DNA of 6,628 nucleotides from Betaproteobacteria bacterium UBA2293 (GTDB lineage: Bacteria > Pseudomonadota > Gammaproteobacteria > Burkholderiales > Rhodocyclaceae): contig DDWF01000221.1 of NCBI GenBank assembly GCA_002345845.1, positions 37,182-43,809 on the forward strand. Direction: 5' to 3'. A model generated the notes under the pieces. It saw only the letters and a program-made list of their open reading frames with translations. It searched no databases and had not been told where the DNA came from. Positions 1 to 5,834 of the stretch are shown piece after piece. The number at the start of each line of letters is the position of its first letter. Within the stretch, counting starts at the first letter, position 1. Both the position numbers and the translations under genes were made by a program.

Positions 1-1288
1 GCGTGTCGATCTGGGCGATGTTGCCGAGGCAGACCACCTTGGTGCCCGGGCCGGCGCGGGTGACCAGCGTCTTCATCTGCTTTGGCGTCAGGTTCTGCGC
101 CTCGTCGATGATCAGGTACTTCTTCAGGAAAGTGCGGCCGCGCATGAAGTTCAGCGACTTGACCTTGATCTTCGAGCGAATGATGTCGTTGGTCGCGGCC
201 TTGCCCCAGTCGCCGCCGTAGGGGCCGCTGTCGTCGGAGTGGGTGAGAACTTCGAGATTGTCTTCGAGGGCCCCCATCCACGGCGCCATCTTTTCCTCTT
301 CACTGCCCGGCAGGAAGCCGATATCCTCGCCGACCGGCACGGTGACACGGGTCATGATGATTTCGGCGAATTGCTTGCTTTCCAGTGTCTGGGTCAGGCC
401 AGCCGCCAGCGTCAGCAGCGTCTTGCCAGTGCCGGCCTGGCCGAGCAGGGTGACGAAGTCGATGTCCGGATTCATCAGCAGGTTCATGGCAAAATTCTGC
501 TCGCGATTACGCGCGGTGATGCCCCAGATGGCATTTTTCGGATGCGTGTAGTCGATCAGCGTTTCCAGTACCGCCGTCTTGCCGGCTGTTTCCTTGACGA
601 TGGCGGCGAAGCCGTCGGCCTCCAGCCAGACGAACTCGTTGACCAGCAGTTGCGGACCAAGCGGACCGGTAACCTTGTAGTAGGTCTTCGATTCCTTCTT
701 CCACGACTCCATGCCCTTGCTGTGCTTGTTCCAGAAGTCATCCGGCAAGGCACGGGTGCCGGAATAGAGGATGTCGGTATCCTCGAGCACCTTGTCGTTG
801 AAATAGTCCTCGGCCAACAGGTTGAGGGCGCGCGACTTGATGCGCATGTTGATGTCTTTCGACACCAGGATGACCGGGCGTTTGGGGAATTTCTTCTGCA
901 GGTGGATGACCACCGAGAGAATCTGGTTGTCTACCTTGGATGTCGGCAAGCCCTGCGGCAGTTCGGCGCTGATCGCCTCGGTCTGCAGGTAGAGGCGGCC
1001 GCTGGCCAGCTTGCTGGATGGGCCGTAGAGATCGATGCCCTCGTCGATATCGACGTCGTCGTGGGCCAGCATTTCATCGAGCGTGCGCGAGGCCTGGCGG
1101 GCGTTGCGGGCGATTTCCGACATGCCCTTCTTGTGGTTGTCGAGTTCTTCCAGGGTCATGATTGGCAGGAAGACGTCATGTTCCTCGAAGCGGTAAAGAC
1201 AGCTGGGGTCGTGCATCAGCACGTTGGTATCAAGGACGAAAATCTTGGTGACGGCGGGCTTCTTGGCGGCGGCGGGCTTGCGCGGCAT
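1..1288 (-). CDS. PIN domain plus PhoH-like ATPase, C-terminus cut off by the window edge
   Basis: The leftward frame is open from the ATG at 1288-1286 to the window edge, giving 429 codons without a stop. An N-terminal PIN domain spans roughly residues 14-165: it has VLDTN (D20), the LEELD acidic motif (E47/E48) and VSKDINMR (D145), the usual metal-binding acids of PIN nucleases. A PhoH P-loop ATPase domain begins near residue 260, with NREQNFAMN, Walker A GQAGTGKT (about 283-290), the PhoH signature GEDIGFLPG then EEEKMAPWM, Walker B LIIDEAQ (D395/E396) and the sensor-like LGNIAQID close to the edge. The family is linked to RNA metabolism (a PIN RNase fused to a helicase-like ATPase), but the in vivo role is poorly defined. 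Judging from relatives, some tens of C-terminal residues are missing. A plausible ribosome site, AAAGG (1297-1301), lies 8 nt before the ATG. It follows bcp by 31 bp on the same strand, so cotranscription is likely. The old phosphate-starvation name does not imply Pho control here. Confidence 0.93.
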   Translation of the reverse strand, partial: MPRKPAAAKKPAVTKIFVLDTNVLMHDPSCLYRFEEHDVFLPIMTLEELDNHKKGMSEIARNARQASRTLDEMLAHDDVDIDEGIDLYGPSSKLASGRLYLQTEAISAELPQGLPTSKVDNQILSVVIHLQKKFPKRPVILVSKDINMRIKSRALNLLAEDYFNDKVLEDTDILYSGTRALPDDFWNKHSKGMESWKKESKTYYKVTGPLGPQLLVNEFVWLEADGFAAIVKETAGKTAVLETLIDYTHPKNAIWGITARNREQNFAMNLLMNPDIDFVTLLGQAGTGKTLLTLAAGLTQTLESKQFAEIIMTRVTVPVGEDIGFLPGSEEEKMAPWMGALEDNLEVLTHSDDSGPYGGDWGKAATNDIIRSKIKVKSLNFMRGRTFLKKYLIIDEAQNLTPKQMKTLVTRAGPGTKVVCLGNIAQIDT

Positions 1289-1319
1289 GAGGTGGGCCTT
1301 TGCGTGGGTTGGGGAAGGG

Positions 1320-1775
1320 TTACAGCGTTTTGATGAAATCGAGCACTTCCTGGACGTGGCCGGGGACCTTGACGCCGCGCCATTCTCGGCGGAGCACACC
1401 GGTGCGGTCGATGACGAAAGTGCTGCGCTCGATGCCGCGCACCTGCTTGCCGTACATGTTCTTCATTTTCATGACGCCGAACAGATTGCAGACGGCTTCG
1501 TCGGCATCGGAGCCGAGTTCGAAGGGGAAGGCCTGCTTGGCCTTGAAGTTCTCGTGCGATTTCAGGCTGTCGCGGGAAATGCCGAGGATCACTGTGCCGG
1601 CCGCCTGGAACTCGGCGTACAGGTCACGGAACTGCTGGCCTTCGGTGGTGCAGCCGGGCGTACTGTCTTTGGGGTAGAAGTAGATGATGACGATCTTGCC
1701 CGCCTGGGCGGCGAGGTTGAAGCTCTGGCCGCCGGTGGCCGGCAGCGTGAAGTCGGGAATTTTCGAGTCAAGCAC
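1320..1775 (-). CDS. bcp: Peroxiredoxin of the Bcp/PrxQ family (thioredoxin-dependent thiol peroxidase)
   Basis: This 151-residue cytoplasmic peroxiredoxin should reduce H2O2 and organic hydroperoxides using thiol reductants. The thioredoxin-fold AhpC/TSA domain fills the protein: IPDFTLPATGG at the start, YFYPKDSTPGCT with peroxidatic Cys42 (P35, T39 and C42 of the PxxxT/SxxC site), and the late FVIDRTGVLRREW strand. Length matches the family's usual 150-156 residues. The frame is open further upstream, but the GTG at 1775-1773 is chosen because AAGGAG (1783-1788) sits exactly 7 nt before it and the protein then begins at the normal family N-terminus. Oddity: the usual resolving cysteine five residues after Cys42 is Gln47, and the alternative PrxQ position about 36 residues on is Lys78. 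The only other cysteine is Cys96. It therefore looks like a 1-Cys enzyme, or one using Cys96. It leads a leftward pair with the phoH-like gene 31 bp downstream and is divergent from the lipoprotein gene. Confidence 0.93.
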   Translation of the reverse strand: MLDSKIPDFTLPATGGQSFNLAAQAGKIVIIYFYPKDSTPGCTTEGQQFRDLYAEFQAAGTVILGISRDSLKSHENFKAKQAFPFELGSDADEAVCNLFGVMKMKNMYGKQVRGIERSTFVIDRTGVLRREWRGVKVPGHVQEVLDFIKTL

Positions 1776-1782
1776 GCGGCAA

Positions 1783-1788
1783 CTCCTT
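1783..1788 (-). promoter_or_regulatory. Strong ribosome binding site that fixes the bcp GTG start
   Basis: On the minus strand this reads AAGGAG, a near-perfect anti-16S match, with 7 nt before the GTG at 1775. No comparable purine-rich site lies before upstream in-frame starts, so it decides between the 151-residue protein and longer readings of the same frame. Confidence 0.85.
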
Positions 1789-1805
1789 GTTGTTGGATGC
1801 AAGGC

Positions 1806-1835
1806 ATTGTCGGCAAATCCCGGCAGGGCGGTCAA
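1806..1835 (-). promoter_or_regulatory. Candidate sigma-70 promoter for bcp(-phoH)
   Basis: Read leftward, a -35 element TTGACC (1830-1835; 5 of 6 consensus bases) is followed, after an 18-bp spacer, by GACAAT (1806-1811; 4 of 6). The predicted transcription start is near 1799. That leaves a leader of about 24 nt containing the AAGGAG ribosome site, a sensible geometry. I see no clear OxyR-type palindrome, though short degenerate operators cannot be excluded by eye. Confidence 0.45.
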
Positions 1836-1845
1836 GCCGTCATTT

Positions 1846-1853
1846 GCTAAACT
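1846..1853 (+). promoter_or_regulatory. Possible extended -10 element just before the lipoprotein start (leaderless candidate)
   Basis: TGC-TAAACT matches the extended -10 pattern TGn plus a hexamer with 4 of 6 consensus bases. No -35 is visible about 17 bp upstream. The expected start, 6-7 bp downstream, falls at about 1860-1861, on the ATG itself. No Shine-Dalgarno-like sequence occurs in the 20 nt before that ATG, which fits a leaderless or nearly leaderless mRNA. The match is short and could be chance. Confidence 0.3.
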
Positions 1854-1860
1854 TCCGGCC

Positions 1861-4002
1861 ATGCGAAAAATATGCGCCTGTCTGCTCTTCGTCACTGTGC
1901 TGGCCGGTTGTGGCCAGTCCTGGAATGATCCGTACCCGGTGGCCGATGGCGGGCGCAACATTCTGTACACGGCGTTTACCGACCGCCCGAAGCACCTCGA
2001 TCCGGCCCAGTCTTACACCGAGGACGAAGTCACTTTTACTGGTCAGATTTACGAACCGCCGCTCCAGTACCACTACTTGAAGCGCCCCTACCAATTGGTG
2101 CCGGCGACCGTCGAGGCCTTGCCGCATCCCCGCTATTTCGCGGCTGATGGGCGTGAGCTTCCGGATGATGCGCCGGCCGAGCGCATCGCTGAAAGCCGCT
2201 ACGAACTGACCCTGAAGCCGGGCATCCGCTACCAGCCGCACCCGGCCTTTGCCGTCGATGCGCACGGTCAACCGTTGTATCTGGGCGATAGTGCCGCCGC
2301 CGGGCGACAGCGCATCGCCGATTTTGCGCAGACCGGAACGCGCGAGCTGACGGCCGACGACTACATCTACCAGCTCAAGCGGCTGGCGCATCCGCGCCTG
2401 CATTCACCGATCTACGGCATGATGGCCGAGAAGATCGTCGGCCTGAAGGAGCTCGGCGACAGCCTGCGTATCGCCGCCAAGGAGCTACCTGACGACGGCT
2501 GGATCGATCTCGACAACCATCCGCTGGCCGGCGTCGAGCGCATCGATGCGCGGACCTGGCGCATCCGTATCCGCGGCAAGTATCCGCAGTTCGCCTACTG
2601 GCTGGCGATGCCATTCTTCGCGCCGGTGCCGCGCGAGGTTGACCGCTTCTTCGCCCAGCCGGGGATGCGCGAGAAGAACCTGACGCTCGACTGGTGGCCG
2701 GTCGGCACCGGCCCTTACATGCTGACCGAGAACGATCCGAACCGGCGCATGGTGCTGACCCGCAATCCCAATTTCCGCGGCGAGACCTATCCCTGCGAAG
2801 GCGAAGCCGGTGATGCCGAGGCCGGGCTGCTGGCCGACTGCGGCAAGCCGCTGCCCTTCATCGAGCAGGCGGTATTTTCCCGGGAGAAGGAAGCGATTCC
2901 GTACTGGAACAAATTCCTGCAGGGCTATTTCGATGCTTCGGGTATTTCGTCCGACAGCTTTGACCAGGCGGTGCGCGTCAATGTCGGCGGCGATGTCGCG
3001 CTATCTGACGAGATGCGCGACAAGGGCATCGAACTGCTGACCTCGGTGCGCACCTCAACCTTCTACATGGGCTTCAACATGCAGGATGCGGTTGTCGGCG
3101 GGCTCGCCGAGCGTGCCGCCAAGCTGCGCCAGGCGGTGTCGATCGCGATCGATCAGGAGGAGTTCATCTCGATTTTCCAGAACGGCCGCGGCATCGCGGC
3201 GCAGGGGCCGATTCCGCCGGGTATCTTCGGCTACGAGGAAGGCGAGGCCGGGATCAATCGTGTCGTTTATGACTGGGTCGATGGCAAACCGGTGCGCAAG
3301 TCGGCCGAGGTGGCGCGGCGGCTGCTCGCCGAAGCCGGCTATCCGAATGGGCGCGATGCCAAGACCGGCGAACCGCTGGTGCTCAACCTTGACACCACCT
3401 CAGGCGGTATGGGTGACAAGTCGCGTCTCGACTGGCTGACCCGACAGTTCGCCAAGATCGACGTGCAGCTGGTCGTCCGCACGACGGATTTCAACCGGTT
3501 CCAGGACAAGCTGCGCAAAGGCGCCTTCCAGCTGTTCTACCTGGGCTGGAATGCCGACTATCCTGATCCGGAGAACTTCCTGTTTCTGCTCCACGGGCCG
3601 GAAGGCCGGCTGCAGGGCGGCGCCAATTCGGCCAATTACGACAACCCGGAATACGACCGCTTGTTCCTGCAAATGAAAAACATGGAAAACACGCCGGAAC
3701 GCCTGAGCATCGTCCGCCAGATGAATGACATCCTGCGTCACGACGCCCCCTGGGTATTCGGGCTGCACCCCAAGAGCTACACGCTGACACATCGCTGGTT
3801 GAAGAACCGCAAGCCGAACGACGTCGGCAACAACATCCTCAAGTATCAGCGTATTGATGCCGACGACCGTACCGCAGCCCGCAGGGCCTGGAACAAGCCG
3901 GTGATCTGGCCGCTCGCCGTAGGCCTGCTGATCTTGCTGGCTGCCTTCGTGCCGGCCGTGATCGGCTACCGTCGCCGCGAGCGGCGGGCGGCGATGCGGT
4001 GA
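1861..4002 (+). CDS. ABC-type solute-binding lipoprotein, family 5 (peptide/nickel/oligopeptide-binding class), with C-terminal membrane helix
   Basis: A 713-residue exported protein. Residues 1-17 form a lipoprotein signal with lipobox LAGC, so Cys17 should be lipidated after cleavage. The binding domain (SBP_bac_5 type, about residues 35-640) shows family marks: an ILYTAFTDRPKHLDP opening, LTADDYIYQL (163-172), VGTGPYML (281-288) and the GWNADYPDPENF block (562-573). Cys312 and Cys327 bracket an acidic insertion and could form a periplasmic disulfide. Unusually, residues 681-702 form a hydrophobic helix followed by the Arg-rich tail RRRERRAAMR, predicting a periplasmic domain tethered to the inner membrane at its C-terminus as well as by lipid at its N-terminus. 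The ligand cannot be read from sequence; the family binds peptides, nickel, opines and other solutes. No permease or ATPase gene follows here. The ATG at 1861 is chosen because it places the signal peptide at the N-terminus; the longer open frame runs through bcp. The next gene overlaps its stop. Confidence 0.9.
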   Translation: MRKICACLLFVTVLAGCGQSWNDPYPVADGGRNILYTAFTDRPKHLDPAQSYTEDEVTFTGQIYEPPLQYHYLKRPYQLVPATVEALPHPRYFAADGRELPDDAPAERIAESRYELTLKPGIRYQPHPAFAVDAHGQPLYLGDSAAAGRQRIADFAQTGTRELTADDYIYQLKRLAHPRLHSPIYGMMAEKIVGLKELGDSLRIAAKELPDDGWIDLDNHPLAGVERIDARTWRIRIRGKYPQFAYWLAMPFFAPVPREVDRFFAQPGMREKNLTLDWWPVGTGPYMLTENDPNRRMVLTRNPNFRGETYPCEGEAGDAEAGLLADCGKPLPFIEQAVFSREKEAIPYWNKFLQGYFDASGISSDSFDQAVRVNVGGDVALSDEMRDKGIELLTSVRTSTFYMGFNMQDAVVGGLAERAAKLRQAVSIAIDQEEFISIFQNGRGIAAQGPIPPGIFGYEEGEAGINRVVYDWVDGKPVRKSAEVARRLLAEAGYPNGRDAKTGEPLVLNLDTTSGGMGDKSRLDWLTRQFAKIDVQLVVRTTDFNRFQDKLRKGAFQLFYLGWNADYPDPENFLFLLHGPEGRLQGGANSANYDNPEYDRLFLQMKNMENTPERLSIVRQMNDILRHDAPWVFGLHPKSYTLTHRWLKNRKPNDVGNNILKYQRIDADDRTAARRAWNKPVIWPLAVGLLILLAAFVPAVIGYRRRERRAAMR
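3901..3999 (+). other. C-terminal transmembrane helix and basic tail of the solute-binding lipoprotein
   Basis: Codons 681-713 encode about 22 apolar residues (VIWPLAVGLLILL through AVIG) and then YRRRERRAAMR. By the positive-inside rule the tail is cytoplasmic and the large domain periplasmic. Most Gram-negative family-5 binding proteins are free periplasmic proteins or simple lipoproteins, so this segment is worth marking separately. Confidence 0.8.
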
Positions 4003-5171
4003 GGTTGCGCGCCCGCCAGCAGCAGCTTGATGCCTTGTTGCCGCATTTTCGGGCGCTCTGGCATCCGCAACCATTTCATGAAGCCCGGCCCCTTTGGTGC
4101 GCGCGCTGGCCGGCGCTGACTGCGGAATTGCTGGCGCTCGACGACGGTGCGGCTGCGGCGCTGAATGCCGACGGCCAGGCGGCACTGGCTGCCCTGGCGC
4201 GCTACCTGCCGGAGGTTGCGGCGCTGCAGCCAGTGCTCGAGCTTGAGCAACGACAGCCGCCGCCGGCGAGTGCTGATGGTGAGCGCTGGGCCTGGGAAAT
4301 TCCCGGGCGCAAGCGGGGGCAGATCGAGGCCTTTGCCGCTGCGATCAGTGCCGACGGCCTACCAGTCCTCGACTGGTGCGGGGGTAAGGGGCATCTTGGC
4401 CGCCTGTTGGCCTGTCAATGGCAGGTGCCAGTACGGACGCTGGAGATCGATGCGACGCTGTGCATAGCTGGCGAACAGCTGGCCCAGCGTCTCGGGGTAC
4501 GCCAGGAATTCTTCGTTGCCGACGCCCTTTCGACAGATCTGCAGGTTGCTGGCGGTCAGCATGCGGTTGCCCTGCACGCCTGCGGTGAATTGCACCGCAG
4601 GCTAATTCGCCTGGGGGCCGAGCAGGGCGTGGCGCGTTTCGACGTGGCGCCATGCTGCTACCACCTGCATCTTGGCGAAACCTACCGGCCCCTGGCCTCA
4701 GCATCGTCGCTGGTGCTGACTCACGATGACGTGCGTCTGGCCGTTACCGAAACAGTCACCGCCGGCGCCCGCGCAAGACGCCTGCGTGATCGGGCGATGG
4801 CCTTCAAGCTGGGGTTTGCTGACTGGCGACAGCATTTGAGCGGTGACGCCTACCGCAGTTTCAAGCCGGTGCCGGAATCCTGGATGCGTGGCAGCTTCGC
4901 TGATTTCATGGCGGAAATGTGTCGTCGTGAGGGCGTGGCACAACCGCTCGGGGGCGATCTCGAGCGCTTTGAACGGCGCGGTGCCGAGCGTCAACGAGAA
5001 GTTCTCCGGCTGTCGATTGTCCGTCATGCTTTTCGTCGGGCGCTGGAGGTCTGGCTGGCTGGTGACCTTGCCGTTTCGCTGGAAGAGCAGGGCTATGCCG
5101 CAGAGCTCGGTGTGTTCTGCGCCCGCGAACTGACGCCGCGCAACCTGCTTATTTCGGCGCGACGCGACTAG
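3999..5171 (+). CDS. Class I SAM-dependent methyltransferase, Methyltransf_32-like
   Basis: A 390-residue, probably cytoplasmic protein. Residues 1-100 are an Ala/Leu-rich helical region with no recognised motif. The Rossmann methyltransferase core follows: VLDWCGGKGHLGRLL (about 123-137) is motif I, the SAM-binding glycine loop; RTLEID is the acidic end of strand 2; ALHACGEL (191-198, with H193 and C195) and VAPCCYH (216-222) are motifs I associate with PF13679, the family that includes eukaryotic GSTCD- and METTL25-like proteins. The C-terminus contains a conserved-looking ELTPRNLLI. The substrate is unknown; the Cys-Cys-Tyr-His motif may be structural or catalytic, and no RNA- or DNA-binding domain is obvious. 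The GTG start overlaps the lipoprotein stop in a GTGA arrangement, implying translational coupling; a TTG two codons later is a weaker alternative. The 3' end overlaps the phosphatase gene on the other strand by 23 bp. I do not assign a gene name. Confidence 0.82.
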   Translation: MRLRARQQQLDALLPHFRALWHPQPFHEARPLWCARWPALTAELLALDDGAAAALNADGQAALAALARYLPEVAALQPVLELEQRQPPPASADGERWAWEIPGRKRGQIEAFAAAISADGLPVLDWCGGKGHLGRLLACQWQVPVRTLEIDATLCIAGEQLAQRLGVRQEFFVADALSTDLQVAGGQHAVALHACGELHRRLIRLGAEQGVARFDVAPCCYHLHLGETYRPLASASSLVLTHDDVRLAVTETVTAGARARRLRDRAMAFKLGFADWRQHLSGDAYRSFKPVPESWMRGSFADFMAEMCRREGVAQPLGGDLERFERRGAERQREVLRLSIVRHAFRRALEVWLAGDLAVSLEEQGYAAELGVFCARELTPRNLLISARRD

Positions 5172-5817
5172 CCACGAAGGTGGCCAATTCGTTCGGGTGA
5201 TCGATGATCAGATCGGCGCCCCAGCTGTCCAGCGGTCCGCTATCACCCAGGTAGCCGTAGGAAACGGCGACCGTCAGGCAACCGGCTGCCTTGCCGGCGA
5301 CGATGTCGCGGCGGTCGTCGCCAATATAGAGGGTGCGCTCCGGCCGGCTGCCGAGCAGTGTGCAGGCATGCAATATGGGCATCGGCGAAGGCTTGGCTTC
5401 TGCTGTCGTGTCGCCGCTGACCACGCAAGGTGTACGGTGTGCCAGATTGAGCAGAGCGACCAACGGATCGGTGAAGCGTCGGCGTTTGTTGGTGACGATC
5501 CCCCAGCCAAGGCGCAACGCTTCCAGTCCGTCGAGCAGTTCGGGAATGCCGTCGAACAAACGGGTTTCCGCACACAGGTTCGCCTCGTAGAACTCGAGGA
5601 AGCGCTCGGCCAGGCGCGGGTAGTCGGCATCCTCGGGCGTGATGCCGAAACCGGCCCGGAGCAGCCCGCGGACACCCTCTGAGGTGTAGGGGCGCAGCGC
5701 GTTCAGGGGCTGCTCGTCGCGACCCTCCTCACGCAGCAAGCGGTTGGTTGCCCGCCCCAGATCGGGGGCCGTGTCGGCCAGCGTGCCATCGAGATCGAAG
5801 AGGACTGCCTCAAACAT
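5149..5817 (-). CDS. HAD-family phosphatase, phosphoglycolate phosphatase (Gph) or MurNAc-6-phosphate phosphatase (MupP) type
   Basis: A 222-residue cytoplasmic HAD subfamily IA hydrolase of normal length. Motif I is FDLDGT (nucleophile Asp8, acid/base Asp10), motif II GIVTNK (Thr109), motif III Lys142 in AKPSP, and motif IV GDDRRD (Asp167, Asp171). The helical cap lies at about residues 15-85. Automatic pipelines would name it Gph, which removes phosphate from 2-phosphoglycolate. However, the pattern LFDGIPELLDGLE...WGIVTNK, the YIGDDRRDI block, the SYGYLGD...WGADLIIDHP tail and the position directly after ubiG resemble Pseudomonas MupP, which makes MurNAc from MurNAc-6-phosphate in peptidoglycan recycling. 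Sequence alone does not settle the substrate, so no symbol is given. It starts 17 bp after the ubiG stop, with a GGCGGGA-like ribosome site about 9-14 nt upstream, and is surely cotranscribed with ubiG. Its stop lies inside the opposing methyltransferase gene. Confidence 0.9.
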   Translation of the reverse strand: MFEAVLFDLDGTLADTAPDLGRATNRLLREEGRDEQPLNALRPYTSEGVRGLLRAGFGITPEDADYPRLAERFLEFYEANLCAETRLFDGIPELLDGLEALRLGWGIVTNKRRRFTDPLVALLNLAHRTPCVVSGDTTAEAKPSPMPILHACTLLGSRPERTLYIGDDRRDIVAGKAAGCLTVAVSYGYLGDSGPLDSWGADLIIDHPNELATFVASRVAPK

Positions 5818-5834
5818 GGAGGGGCGTCCCGCCT

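Noticed and set aside
239..1333. Rightward open frame of 364 codons opposite the phoH-like gene
   Set aside because: It is a shadow of the GC-rich PIN-PhoH coding frame, which carries full PIN and P-loop motifs. The rightward translation shows no domain and has no convincing ribosome site.
1224..1850. Rightward open frame of 208 codons opposite bcp
   Set aside because: It is antisense to bcp and the phoH start, lacks recognisable motifs and crosses the divergent promoter region.
1684..1860. 59-codon N-terminal extension of the lipoprotein reading frame
   Set aside because: It would bury the signal peptide and lipobox inside the protein and overlap bcp. The start at 1861 gives a classical lipoprotein N-terminus.
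1776..1970. 65-codon N-terminal extension of the bcp reading frame
   Set aside because: The AAGGAG site 7 nt before the GTG at 1775 and the normal family N-terminus favour the short form. The extension lies opposite the lipoprotein coding sequence.
3400..4185. Leftward open frame of 261 codons opposite the lipoprotein and methyltransferase junction
   Set aside because: It has a Pro/Arg/Ala-rich composition typical of antisense frames in high-GC genes and covers two genes with clear family motifs.
4345..4704. Leftward open frames opposite the methyltransferase core
   Set aside because: They lie antisense to the SAM-binding region and have no domain or ribosome site of their own.
5171..5184. 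Small hairpin GCCAC-GAAG-GTGGC at the methyltransferase stop
   Set aside because: The stem is only 5 bp with no T tract on either strand, and it is phosphatase coding sequence. It is not supportable as a terminator.
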